A stretch of 64,000 nucleotides of DNA, taken from the NCBI RefSeq assembly GCF_013127955.1, contig NZ_CP053435.1:2108001-2172000 (forward strand). The letters run 5' to 3'. Within the stretch, counting starts at the first letter, position 1. Each line of letters opens with the position of its first letter. This DNA comes from Spirosoma taeanense. Lineage in GTDB: Bacteria; Bacteroidota; Bacteroidia; Cytophagales; Spirosomataceae. The notes below the pieces were generated by a model, which was not told the origin of the DNA, did not search any database, and was given only the letters and a program-made list of their open reading frames with translations. A program made the translations under genes and the position numbers. Of this stretch, positions 8,339-17,268 are shown piece by piece.

Positions 8339-9214
8339 ATGATAAAACTGTTTACTGCTCTTTTGGTGGTATGTATGGGATCGCGTGCGCAGGCGCAGGA
8401 AGCGGCTCCCGCGGATTTTCGTCTGCTGGCGAACGCGGGCGGTAAAACCTCCGCTGAAATGGCCGTTAGCATCGGTAAAAAATTCATCGGCGCTCCCTAC
8501 GTTTCCCATACGCTCGATACCACCCCAACCGAACAACTGATCGTGAACGTTCGGGAATTTGACTGCACGACTTATCTGGAAACCGTGCTTGCGCTGACGC
8601 TGGCCTATCAGGAGGAAGGCAGTCAGGCCAATCCGGTAAGCTTCGACGCGACATTCCGGAGGTATTTGACCCAGCTTCGTTACCGCGACGGCCGGATTAA
8701 TGGCTACGCCAGTCGCTTACACTATTTCTCGGACTGGCTGCGTAATAACGAGCGGAAAGGTCTGGTGGTGGACGTAACCCGCGATCTGCCGGGCAGTATT
8801 TCAGTGGCCAAGCCGGTGTCGTACATGACCTCTTTTCTATACAAGTACCCACCCCTGCGCGACCCGGCGATTTTTCAGCAGATAGCGCAGGCCGAAGCGG
8901 CTCTGAGCCAGCAGGCATTCGCCTTTATTCCAAAGAAGAACATTCGGGAGGCTGAAGCCCAGCTCCGCGAGGGCGATATCGTAATGCTGACCGCTGCCCG
9001 TCCCGGCCTGGATATGAAGCACGTCGGACTGGCGGTGCGGCAGCCGAATGGCCGGATTCACCTGCTCCATGCTTCGTCCGAGCACGGACAGGTCGTCATT
9101 ACGCCGTATCCACTAAGCGATTACGTCCTGTGCCACAGGCACCTGTCGGGGATTCGGGTTGCGCGGCTTCGCCCGGATGGTCAGGTTGGTCCGGCCATTG
9201 TGCGGGGCGAATAG
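8339..9214 (+). CDS. DUF1460 (N-acetylmuramoyl-L-alanine amidase-like) secreted protein
   Basis: 291 residues from the ATG at 8339. This start gives a clean signal peptide (MIKLFTALLVVCMGSRAQAQ), whereas the earlier in-frame GTG at 8282 puts a basic tail in front of it. DUF1460 proteins have an NlpC/P60-like cysteine-peptidase fold. The likely nucleophile is the Cys of EFDCTTYLETVLAL, and MKHVGLAV carries the conserved His. A role in envelope peptidoglycan is expected from the family. It follows the GH13 gene on the same strand but has no evident metabolic link. Confidence 0.82.
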   Translation: MIKLFTALLVVCMGSRAQAQEAAPADFRLLANAGGKTSAEMAVSIGKKFIGAPYVSHTLDTTPTEQLIVNVREFDCTTYLETVLALTLAYQEEGSQANPVSFDATFRRYLTQLRYRDGRINGYASRLHYFSDWLRNNERKGLVVDVTRDLPGSISVAKPVSYMTSFLYKYPPLRDPAIFQQIAQAEAALSQQAFAFIPKKNIREAEAQLREGDIVMLTAARPGLDMKHVGLAVRQPNGRIHLLHASSEHGQVVITPYPLSDYVLCHRHLSGIRVARLRPDGQVGPAIVRGE

Positions 9215-9300
9215 AAATCCGAGTCTATTGTGCAGTCTGGTCCGAACAAAGCGGGCCTGGTCGGGTTTTCCTAGCACGCAATCACGCAGGAAAACAACCT

Positions 9301-9672
9301 ATGGAATCTATTTATAACTGGCTTCTTCAGAGCATGGGCAATGAAGGGAACTGGTACACCATTCTGAATGTCTACCCGGAAACAACGCCCGGAGAGTCGC
9401 GCTATCTGGACGTAATGGCCAGAACAAAAGACTTCGAAATCGTTAATTTTCTGATCTATTCCCCTAAAAACGGCGACGGGTCGGGCGATGAGCCAGATGA
9501 ACTGAACGGCAGGACGGTGCTGGAAAAAATCATTTTCGCGGACGAGCACCAGGTCTTTGATTTTATAGCGGATAACAAACGGCCGGGGGTTGAGAATCCG
9601 CAGCCCCAAGCCGGTATAGAGGTTCTGCTGCTGGAGCCAACTGATGAACAGAGCTTTGAACGCAGACAGTAA
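9301..9672 (+). CDS. hypothetical protein
   Basis: 123 residues from the ATG at 9301. Not recognised. It is a small acidic soluble protein with alternating hydrophobic segments (WYTILNVYPE, FEIVNFLIYS, IEVLLLEP) that look like beta strands, and a central Gly/Asp-rich turn (NGDGSGDEPDE). No signal peptide or membrane segment. It lies 86 bp after the DUF1460 gene and just before a strong terminator, so it may be the last gene of that transcript. An in-frame upstream extension exists but overlaps the DUF1460 gene and looks non-coding. Confidence 0.6.
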   Translation: MESIYNWLLQSMGNEGNWYTILNVYPETTPGESRYLDVMARTKDFEIVNFLIYSPKNGDGSGDEPDELNGRTVLEKIIFADEHQVFDFIADNKRPGVENPQPQAGIEVLLLEPTDEQSFERRQ

Positions 9673-9716
9673 AGTGGCTTTCCAGAAGCACCAGCAATGT
9701 AATAGCCGAAACGATT

Positions 9717-9764
9717 GGTTTACGTAAAAAGCCATCCCGTCCGGGGTGGCTTTTTACGTAAACC
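9717..9764 (+). terminator. long terminator hairpin
   Basis: 22-bp stem with one G-U pair (9717-9738 with 9743-9764) and a 4-nt loop. It contains GTAAAAAGCC / GGCTTTTTAC, so it could work on both strands. It closes the 8339-9672 unit before the trehalose gene. Confidence 0.75.
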
Positions 9765-9896
9765 AAGGGCCGTTGCCTGTGTTTTGGGTTGCGCTAAGTT
9801 ACATCTCCGTCCTATTTCTGTTTTACTGCCGAACAACTTTAGATAGAATGAGGCCAGACGGCGACTTACTCCGTCTGTGAAGCAATACCCTACGTT

Positions 9897-12104
9897 ATGA
9901 AAAACAATCGGCTCATCATTATCTCGTATCGCTTACCGTTTTCGATTCAGGTCCAGAATAAAGTAACGACCGTCAAGCCTTCGTCAGGCGGCCTGGTGAC
10001 GGCAGTCAAGTCGCTGGATCTGAGTGCCTCATCCCAGAAACCAGTCTGGATTGGCTGCGCCGACTTCACGCAGCGCACCTGGGAAAAACACCGGCACGAG
10101 GTCAATGACGATTTTGAGTATGTCCCCGTGTTCCTGGACAAAGCCACCAACAAACATTTTTATAACGGCTTTGCCAACTCGGTGCTCTGGCCGCTGTTTC
10201 ACTATTTCCCGTCTTACGTGGATTACCACGACGAAGACCTGGCGGCTTATCAGACCGCAAATCAGCAGGTTTGTGAGAAGGTGATGGAGCTGCTTCAGCC
10301 CAATGATCTGGTGTGGGTGCATGATTATCATTTCCTGGCCCTGCCCCAGCTGATTCGGGAGCAGGAGCCTAAGGCCACCATTGGGTTCTTTCTGCATATT
10401 CCCTTTCCATCCAATGAGTTGCTTCGGTTATTACCCCGACGATGCCGGGACTATTTGCTGACGGGGCTGCTGGGCGCTGACCTGATCGGCTTTCATACGA
10501 ATGACTACCTGATTCATTTTCTCAAATCCGTTCAGCTGAACCTAGGCTTGCCCCATACGTTAGCGAAGATTTTTAATCAGGATCGGGCGGTACAGTGTCA
10601 GGCGTTTCCGATTGGAATCAATTATGGCCTGTATAATGATGGCTATAATCAGCCGGAGGTGATTGAGGAGCGGAGGGCTCTGAAAGAATCGTACCCGGGC
10701 AAGATTATCTTCTCGGTCGACCGGCTAGATTACACCAAGGGGGTCATGCAGCGGCTCGACGCGCTGGAAGCTTTCCTGCAGGCACACCCCGAATGGAAAG
10801 GCAATCTGGTGTTTATTCTGGTGGTGATTCCGTCGCGCGACGAGATTCAGACGTACTGGGAACGTAAGCAGATGATTGAGCAGGCCGTTGGACGGATCAA
10901 TGGGAAGTTCGCTACGTTGACCTGGGTGCCGATCGTGTACCGCTATGCGTCACTGAGCTTTCCGCAGCTTCTGGCTTTATACACCGCCTGCGATGTAGCT
11001 ATGATTACCCCGCTTCGGGACGGAATGAACCTGGTCGCCAAGGAGTTTGTGGCTTCGCGGCAGGATCAGCAGGGCGTTCTGCTGCTGAGTGAGCTGACCG
11101 GCGCGGCCAATGAACTGGGCGAAGCCCTGCTGGTTAACCCGCTGGATGAATATGAAGTAGCCGATCAGTTAAACGCAGGGCTGACTATGGCCCCGGAGGA
11201 GCAGCAGCGCCGGATTGCCATTATGCAACAGCGAATTGCCGGGTATGACGTAAAGCAGTGGGCCAATGAATTTTTTGAGTCTCTGCTGACCGCCCGGCGA
11301 GGTCAGGAAAAAAGCCCGGTCCGGAGCCTGAAAGGAGTCGGCAAGCATAAACTGCTCACGGCTTATGAACAGGCTCAGTCCCGGCTGTTGCTGCTGGACT
11401 ATGACGGCACACTAGCCGAGTTTGCGAGCAAGCCCGAACTGGCGGCTCCTTCGGCGGAAGTGCTCGAACTGTTACGCGAACTGGCGGCAATACCCCAGAA
11501 CAAGGTTGTGGTTATCAGCGGGCGGGCGCATGACACCCTCGAAGACTGGCTGTCGGGTTTGCCCATTGACATTGTAGCCGAACACGGAACGTTTATCCGG
11601 CAGGAGGGAAGCTGGCGAAGCCCGGTGCTGGACGACGGGAGCTGGAAGGATACTGTACGGCCGCTGATGGCGGATTTCGTGAGTCGGTGCGCGGGGTCAT
11701 TCATTGAGGAGAAAAGTCATTCGCTGGCCTGGCATTACCGGAACGTCAGCGAGGCTATGGGCTTTGATCGGTCGCGGGAAATGATCACTACGCTGCAGTC
11801 GCTGCTGCCCTATCAGCTGCGCGTCATTGACGGGAACAAAGTTGTGGAGGTGAAAAATGCGGATACGGACAAAGGTCGGATGGCGAAGCAGCTGGCCATG
11901 GCTTACCCCTACGAGTTTGTGCTGGCCATTGGCGACGACCGAACTGATGAGGATCTGTTTTCTGTCCTGCTGTCGCCCACTCATCACACCATCAAAGTAG
12001 GCAGGGGAGCAACCAGCGCCGGCTACCGGCTCGATTCGGTGCCGCAGGTGCTGGCTTTGCTCCACGAACTGGTCAATCATTCCCAACTCGCCAAAACGGA
12101 ATAG
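9897..12104 (+). CDS. otsAB: bifunctional trehalose-6-phosphate synthase / trehalose-phosphatase
   Basis: 735 residues in two domains. Residues 1-~465 form a GT20 trehalose-6-phosphate synthase (SSGGLVTAV with GGL at 31-33, WVHDYHF, FHTNDYLIHFL, FSVDRLDYTKGV, RDGMNLVAKE). Residues ~490-730 form a HAD-type trehalose-6-phosphate phosphatase (DYDGT 501-505, VVISGR, GDDRTDED from 679). Together they convert UDP-glucose plus glucose-6-phosphate to trehalose in the cytoplasm. This OtsA-OtsB fusion is common in Bacteroidetes. A receiver-domain gene follows 31 bp downstream. The GH15 and TreS-like genes in the window could act on the product. Confidence 0.95.
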   Translation: MKNNRLIIISYRLPFSIQVQNKVTTVKPSSGGLVTAVKSLDLSASSQKPVWIGCADFTQRTWEKHRHEVNDDFEYVPVFLDKATNKHFYNGFANSVLWPLFHYFPSYVDYHDEDLAAYQTANQQVCEKVMELLQPNDLVWVHDYHFLALPQLIREQEPKATIGFFLHIPFPSNELLRLLPRRCRDYLLTGLLGADLIGFHTNDYLIHFLKSVQLNLGLPHTLAKIFNQDRAVQCQAFPIGINYGLYNDGYNQPEVIEERRALKESYPGKIIFSVDRLDYTKGVMQRLDALEAFLQAHPEWKGNLVFILVVIPSRDEIQTYWERKQMIEQAVGRINGKFATLTWVPIVYRYASLSFPQLLALYTACDVAMITPLRDGMNLVAKEFVASRQDQQGVLLLSELTGAANELGEALLVNPLDEYEVADQLNAGLTMAPEEQQRRIAIMQQRIAGYDVKQWANEFFESLLTARRGQEKSPVRSLKGVGKHKLLTAYEQAQSRLLLLDYDGTLAEFASKPELAAPSAEVLELLRELAAIPQNKVVVISGRAHDTLEDWLSGLPIDIVAEHGTFIRQEGSWRSPVLDDGSWKDTVRPLMADFVSRCAGSFIEEKSHSLAWHYRNVSEAMGFDRSREMITTLQSLLPYQLRVIDGNKVVEVKNADTDKGRMAKQLAMAYPYEFVLAIGDDRTDEDLFSVLLSPTHHTIKVGRGATSAGYRLDSVPQVLALLHELVNHSQLAKTE

Positions 12105-12135
12105 GCCGGCCGTATAACAGGTCGGGTACACGCTA

Positions 12136-12549
12136 ATGGAAACCCCTAAACGTTACGTCGGAACCCCGGTTGTATTCATTGCCGACGATCAGCCCGATGA
12201 TCAGTATCTGTATCGGCAGGCATTCAGTGAAGCCTGCCCCACGGCCGTTTTGTATTTTTTCGTGGATAAGGCGGAGCTGCTGGCGGCTCTGCGGGGCGAT
12301 GTGTATCCCAGACCTTCCCTGCTGATTATGGACTGGAATATGATTAGCTGTAAAGGATACGCGGCTCTGGCTGAGCTGGCGCAGACGCCCGACTGGCGAA
12401 CGATTTCGGTGGCTATCCTGGCAAGTTCCGATCGACCGGTTGACGAAGATAGATGCCAGCAATTCGGCTGTGAGTTAATCCTGCCTAAGGAAACACAGCA
12501 CGAGAAACTGGTTGGTCAACTCGCGGGTCTGATACAGGCTTTCGCCTGA
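12136..12549 (+). CDS. single-domain response regulator (receiver only)
   Basis: 137 residues, receiver domain only. Acidic pocket Asp17/Asp18 (IADDQPDD), phospho-acceptor Asp66 (LLIMDWNM), Ser97/Ser98 in ILASSD at the switch-Thr position and Lys118 (LPKE). There is no output domain, so it should act by protein contact in a phosphorelay or other signal path, as Rcp1-like small receivers do. It lies 31 bp after the trehalose synthase gene on the same strand and is probably co-transcribed. No kinase is adjacent; the only one in the window is at 58-59 kb. Confidence 0.88.
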   Translation: METPKRYVGTPVVFIADDQPDDQYLYRQAFSEACPTAVLYFFVDKAELLAALRGDVYPRPSLLIMDWNMISCKGYAALAELAQTPDWRTISVAILASSDRPVDEDRCQQFGCELILPKETQHEKLVGQLAGLIQAFA

Positions 12550-12734
12550 CCGCCAATTGACTCGATAGGATCGTAACTGTCACCTGGCCGGGGTAGTATG
12601 GGGAAGCCGGAGTCTGTCGGCGGACCGTTTCCTTATTTTCTCGTTCCAGATGATTCCGGCCGGAAAACTGTATAGTTATGGGGAGGGTGTATTTCAAGCA
12701 GTAAGATTTGCTAAGCCAAACTAATCCTCGAAAT

Positions 12735-13061
12735 ATGAAAACAGTAGTAACGGCGGTCGCACTGTGGTTAGCAGTGGCTACCGTGGGTGCCCAGGCCCAG
12801 TCCGGTACAAATGCAAAAAGCTCCTCATTGCGGAGTACGACCGGCTCGGCGAAGCCTTCGGGCCAGAGCGGAACCGCGGGTAAGAGCAATGGCCTGCAAC
12901 AATCAAATAAAGGAGGCTCTACATCCGGCCAAACGTCGGGCGGGCTGGGGAGTATCGGCAATCAACGAGGCAGCACATCGGGTCAGGGTACATCGAATGG
13001 CAGCAGCCAGTCGGGCAGTAAGACGAAAAACCGCTCTACGGGCACGAAGGGCAACCCGTAA
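12735..13061 (+). CDS. secreted Ser/Gly/Thr-rich low-complexity protein
   Basis: 108 residues from the ATG at 12735; an in-frame TTG at 12708 is less likely. A signal peptide (MKTVVTAVALWLAVATVGAQ) is followed by an almost wholly Ser, Gly, Thr, Gln, Asn and Lys tail with no hydrophobic core (SGQSGTAGKSN, GGSTSGQTSGG). It is predicted disordered and exported. No family recognised. Possible roles are surface or matrix material, but nothing in the sequence proves one. A terminator follows. Confidence 0.6.
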   Translation: MKTVVTAVALWLAVATVGAQAQSGTNAKSSSLRSTTGSAKPSGQSGTAGKSNGLQQSNKGGSTSGQTSGGLGSIGNQRGSTSGQGTSNGSSQSGSKTKNRSTGTKGNP

Positions 13062-13107
13062 TCTCCGATGAACAGCCATTGAACAGCAGAGCGACGTTTA
13101 GAGGACG

Positions 13108-13130
13108 CGGCCCCGAAACAGTCGGGGCCG
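13108..13130 (+). terminator. GC-rich terminator hairpin
   Basis: 9-bp perfect GC stem (13108-13116 with 13122-13130), 5-nt loop, followed by TCCTTGTGTTT. It lies 46 bp after the low-complexity gene. Confidence 0.65.
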
Positions 13131-13239
13131 TCCTTGTGTTTGACACCCGACGACCTTGCGCCGGTAACGAATAGAGACATGTATGCCCCCTATCGGCCAA
13201 TAGCCACGCACCACCAGAAACGCACTAAACCTCTTCAGT

Positions 13240-15531
13240 ATGGAACAAACCCGCGATAGTATTAAGGACATTTGGGGTGAGCGAACCCCTTATGAAGGCC
13301 ATTGGCCAGTCCGAGTCGATGAACTGACCGAAGAAGCGCCTGACCGTTGGGTACAATCCGCCTGTGTATTATGCTCCAATGGCTGCGGCATGGACATTGG
13401 CGTAAAAGACGGTCGGATTGTGGGCGTGCGCGGTCGGGCCGTCGATGCCGTCAACCACGGGCGGCTTGGGCCTAAAGGCCTGCAAGGCTGGATGGCTAAC
13501 AACAGCCCCGACCGACTCACCAGGCCCCTGATACGTCGCAACGGCAAACTGGAAGAGGCCAGTTGGGATGAGGCTATGGACCTGATTGTTCGGCGCTCCA
13601 ACGATATTATCAGTAAGAAAACATCGCTGGGTATTGGCTTCTATACAAGTGGTCAGCTCTTTCTGGAGGAATACTATACGTTGGCCGTTCTGGGAAAGGC
13701 AGGTCTGGGGACACCTCATATGGATGGAAACACGCGTCTGTGCACGGATACGGCCGCAGCCGCGCTGAAAGTTTCGTTTGGGTCCGATGGACAACCCGGC
13801 TCCTATACCGACCTCGATACGACAGAAGCCATCCTGCACGTAGGCCACAACATAGCCTCTCAGCAAACCGTCCTGTGGACGCGGATTCTGGACCGCCTGG
13901 CCGGTGAAAATCCGCCTAAACTGGTAGTCATTGATCCCCGCGAAACCTTTACGGCGATGAAAGCAACGGTGCACCTGGTACCCAGGGTCGGCACGAACGT
14001 TCCGATTATGAACGGCCTGCTAAATTTGATTATCCAGGCAGGACACATTAACCCGGACTATATCGACGCACACACGGTTGGCTTTGAAGAGTTAAAACAG
14101 CTAGTTTCGCAATGGTCGCCGGAGCGTGTTGAAGCGATTTCGGGTGTACCGGCTACGAAGCTTAGGGAAGCGGCTCGAATTCTGGGAACGGCGAAAACAC
14201 TGGTTTCTACGATTCTGCAGGGCGTTTATCAGTCCATGCAGGCCACGGCTGCTGCTGTACAGGTCAATAACCTGCATCTGATTCGCGGCCTGATTGGACA
14301 TACAGGCAGTGGCATCTACCAGATGAACGGTCAGCCCACGGCGCAGAACACGCGCGAATGCGGAGCGGATGGCGACCTGCCCGGTTTCAGGAACTGGGGC
14401 AATCCGGAGCATATCGAACAACTTGCCCGGCTCTGGAACGTAGATTCCAACATCATTCCGCACTGGTCGCCCCCGACCCACGCCATGCAGATCTGGCGTT
14501 ACGCCGAAAAAGGCTCCATCAATCTGCTGTGGATTAGCGGGACCAACCCGGCCGTTTCGCTGCCGCAACTGGAGCGTGTCCGTTCAATTCTGCAGCAGGA
14601 AAATCTGTTCGTTGTTGTGCAGGATGCGTTTATGACCGAAACCGCGCAGTATGCCGACGTCGTGTTACCCGCGGCTATCTGGGGCGAAAAAACCGGCACA
14701 TTTACCAATGTGGACCGGACCGTTCACATCTCACACAAGGCCGTTGACCCACCTGGCGAAGCGAAACCAGATTTCGAGATTTTCCTGGACTACGCCCGAC
14801 GGATGGATTTTCGGGATAAAGATGGTGCCCCGCTCATCAAGTGGAAAACGCCCGAAGAATGCTTTGAAGCGTGGAAAGAATGTACCCGCGGTCGCCCCTG
14901 CGATTATACAGGCATGAGTTACGCCAAACTGAGCGAAGGCAGCGGGATTCAGTGGCCCTGCAATGAACAGTATCCTGACGGCAAACCGCATCTGTACGAG
15001 GACGGAGTTTTCAATACCAGTATTGACTACTGCGAGACCTATGGCCACGATCTGGTGACGGGAGCGGCTGCTACCAAAGAGGAGTACAAGGCCAAAGACC
15101 CGAAGGGTAAAGCGTTCCTTAAAGGTGCGGACTATGAACCTCCGCATGAAGAACCCGATGAGGAGTTTCCACTCTGGCTCACTACGGGTCGGCTGGTGTA
15201 TCATTTTCATACCCGAACCAAAACGGGCCGATCCCGACAGCTCAACGAAGCCGCCCCGGACGCGTTTGTGCAGGTATCCGACGAAGACGCGGCCCGTTAC
15301 GGTCTGAAAACCGGCGATCTGGTTGAAGTGGCCTCCCGACGGGGTAAGGTTGTTGAGCCGGTACTGGTGGGTGATATTGAGCCTGGGCTGGTGTTTATTC
15401 CATTTCATTACGGTTACTGGGATGACCCCGGCCGCAAACGGGCGGCCAATGAGCTGACCCTAACCGAATGGGATGCTGTCAGTAAACAGCCTCACTATAA
15501 ATATGCGGCCGTCCGTATCCGTAAAATCTAA
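13240..15531 (+). CDS. molybdopterin oxidoreductase (nitrate reductase-like) with altered Fe-S site
   Basis: 763 residues, a soluble catalytic subunit of the DMSO-reductase superfamily with no Tat signal. The N-terminal Fe-S motif has Cys42, Cys45 and Cys49, but where the fourth Cys is expected (GRLCxKG) the sequence is GRLGPKG with Gly77. Cys168 in NTRLCTDTAA is at the position of the Mo-ligating Cys of Nap/Nas nitrate reductases. The molybdopterin dinucleotide-binding C-domain runs from about 640 (LTTGRLVYHFHTRTKTGR). Related actinobacterial enzymes share the GPK feature, as I recall them. The substrate is not proven; nitrate is a guess from the Cys ligand. The helical partner gene follows after 14 bp. 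Confidence 0.85.
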   Translation: MEQTRDSIKDIWGERTPYEGHWPVRVDELTEEAPDRWVQSACVLCSNGCGMDIGVKDGRIVGVRGRAVDAVNHGRLGPKGLQGWMANNSPDRLTRPLIRRNGKLEEASWDEAMDLIVRRSNDIISKKTSLGIGFYTSGQLFLEEYYTLAVLGKAGLGTPHMDGNTRLCTDTAAAALKVSFGSDGQPGSYTDLDTTEAILHVGHNIASQQTVLWTRILDRLAGENPPKLVVIDPRETFTAMKATVHLVPRVGTNVPIMNGLLNLIIQAGHINPDYIDAHTVGFEELKQLVSQWSPERVEAISGVPATKLREAARILGTAKTLVSTILQGVYQSMQATAAAVQVNNLHLIRGLIGHTGSGIYQMNGQPTAQNTRECGADGDLPGFRNWGNPEHIEQLARLWNVDSNIIPHWSPPTHAMQIWRYAEKGSINLLWISGTNPAVSLPQLERVRSILQQENLFVVVQDAFMTETAQYADVVLPAAIWGEKTGTFTNVDRTVHISHKAVDPPGEAKPDFEIFLDYARRMDFRDKDGAPLIKWKTPEECFEAWKECTRGRPCDYTGMSYAKLSEGSGIQWPCNEQYPDGKPHLYEDGVFNTSIDYCETYGHDLVTGAAATKEEYKAKDPKGKAFLKGADYEPPHEEPDEEFPLWLTTGRLVYHFHTRTKTGRSRQLNEAAPDAFVQVSDEDAARYGLKTGDLVEVASRRGKVVEPVLVGDIEPGLVFIPFHYGYWDDPGRKRAANELTLTEWDAVSKQPHYKYAAVRIRKI

Positions 15532-15545
15532 CCCAAACCTCAGCT

Positions 15546-16004
15546 ATGCATATCGGTAACTACATTGCACTGGCTCATCACAGCGAACAGGAACTAACCA
15601 AGGCGTTCAGACAGGTGGCAGAACACCATAAGGACGAACCGGATATTGAACAGATCTGCCAGTTGTTGGCTACCTGGTCGGAGAAGCACGTAAACGAGCT
15701 AAAGACGTTCATTGAGCGCTATTCGGAAGAGAACAGCAACGAGCCGGAGCGCCTGACACAGTCTCTTTTTGAAGAACCCCGCAGCGGGGGGGGTGCCCTG
15801 CTGCGGGATCTGCACGATTTGTGGCTGATGGCCAACGAAGCCGAACTGTGCTGGATTGTGCTCTCACAGGCGGCACAGGGGCTGCACGATAAGAAGCTGG
15901 AAGCTGCTTGCGCCCGGTTTCGGGACGATACGAAACGGCAGCTGGCCTTTCTGCTGACCCGCATCAAGGTAGCCGCTCCACAAACCCTGATCGCAGCCGA
16001 CTAG
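15546..16004 (+). CDS. small all-helical protein paired with the molybdoenzyme
   Basis: 152 residues, not in a family I can name. It looks fully alpha-helical and rich in potential metal ligands in helical spacing: His11, His12, Glu14, His27, His28, His48, Glu51, His90, Glu98 and Glu100. This suggests a four-helix, ferritin- or hemerythrin-like bundle. There is no signal peptide. It sits 14 bp after the molybdopterin oxidoreductase stop, so the two are almost surely co-transcribed. I recall similar small proteins next to the same type of oxidoreductase in Actinobacteria. It may be a dedicated chaperone or electron-transfer partner. Confidence 0.75.
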   Translation: MHIGNYIALAHHSEQELTKAFRQVAEHHKDEPDIEQICQLLATWSEKHVNELKTFIERYSEENSNEPERLTQSLFEEPRSGGGALLRDLHDLWLMANEAELCWIVLSQAAQGLHDKKLEAACARFRDDTKRQLAFLLTRIKVAAPQTLIAAD

Positions 16005-16081
16005 CCGGTGGCTCCTGACTGATTCGTCAAATTGCTGTGCCGGTTTACGCTCTACTGAAATTCACAGCAGAGCTGTACTTT

Positions 16082-17137
16082 ATGATCATGAAGTTTAGCT
16101 CCAAGATAAAAGCGGGGATTCAGACGCTGTATCCTGCCTACTTTGCGCTGGTCATGGCTACGGGTATTGTGTCGACCGGGGCGCATCTGTGCCATCTGTC
16201 GCTGATCAGCAGTGTGTTGTTCTAGATGAACAACGTGGAATATGGGGTACTAATCATCCTGCTGAGCATTCGGCTCGTTGGCTATTTTCCGGCTCTAAGG
16301 GCTGATCTGGCTTCTTATGAAAAAGGAGCGGGGTTTTTCACCGTCGTGGCGGGTTCCTGTATTCTGGGAACCCAGTATGGCCTGGTTAAGCAAAACTATC
16401 TGCCAGCAACCCTTCTCTGGCTAGTTGCCTTGGTGTTATGGCTGCTCCTGTTCTATTCCTTTTTAACGCTTGTTATTACGCAAACAGAAAAGCCGCCCGT
16501 CGAAAAAAGCATTAGTGGCGTTTGGCTGCTCCTGGTTGTCGCTACGCAATCGCTGGCCATACTGGGAGTTATCCTGACTTCACATCTGATCTTTTCGGCG
16601 GATATTACCCTGTTTTTTGCCCTCTCGGCCTACCTCCTGGGGCTCGTTCTCTACCTGATTCTCGTTACGCTGATCGTTTACCGGCTGGCTTTTTTACCGG
16701 TCAGTGCAGAGGAATTTAAGCCACCTTACTGGATTGTGATGGGTGCCGCAGCGATTAGCACGCTTTCTGGCGTTACGTTAATTCAAAAATTGAGTACAAC
16801 GGGGCTGTTCCTGGAGTTTCGGTCGGTGTTAACCGGGATGAGCCTGCTTGCCTGGGCTACCAGTACAGGCTGGATTCCCCTGCTCGCTGTGCTCAGTATC
16901 TGGCGGTATGTTGTCAAAAAAGTTACGCTGACGTATCATCCGCAGTACTGGGCCTTTGTTTTCTGCATGGGTATGTATTCGGTATGTAGCTGGCGTCTGG
17001 CCGAGGTTATGACAATTCCTTACCTGAAAAGTATCGCGGGCGTTTTCCTATATATTTCGCTGGCGGCCTGGCTGGCTACGTTTCTTTGGATGGGCCGCCA
17101 TATTATCCGGGCTGTGACCCCTGCCATTGGACGCTAA
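16082..17137 (+). pseudogene. TDT / SLAC1-type transporter gene interrupted by an amber codon
   Basis: Reading from the ATG at 16082 the protein matches tellurite-resistance/dicarboxylate (TDT) transporters: LYPAYFALVMATGIVSTG at the start, about ten membrane segments, and EKGAGFFTVVAGSCILGTQ. It is cut by an in-frame TAG at 16223-16225 (LF-stop-MNNVEYG). The frame continues unbroken to 17137. Relatives usually have a Trp there, so a TGG to TAG change explains it. An ATG follows the stop directly, but a protein from it would lack the first conserved helix. Family members conduct anions or dicarboxylates. A short inverted repeat (17131-17154) overlaps the real stop codon. Confidence 0.8.
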
Positions 17138-17268
17138 CCAGAGCCGGTTAGCGTAAAGAGATCAGAACGTTACTCTGTTTTATCCAGCTAGTAGCATTCG
17201 CGCGGATCAGGGTTTGGGAAACAACCGCATCCGGTGAGGGGTTGATTCAGGATAGCAATGGAAACCCT

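Noticed and set aside
9130..9300. N-terminal extension of the small hypothetical protein
   Set aside because: Overlaps the DUF1460 gene and looks non-coding; the ATG at 9301 is preferred.
13062..13239. Molybdenum-cofactor riboswitch before the molybdoenzyme
   Set aside because: The gap holds the upstream terminator and no extended conserved structure I can recognise.
16226..17137. Functional shortened transporter from the ATG after the amber codon
   Set aside because: It would lack the conserved first helix, and no ribosome-binding signal was seen. Treated as one interrupted gene instead.
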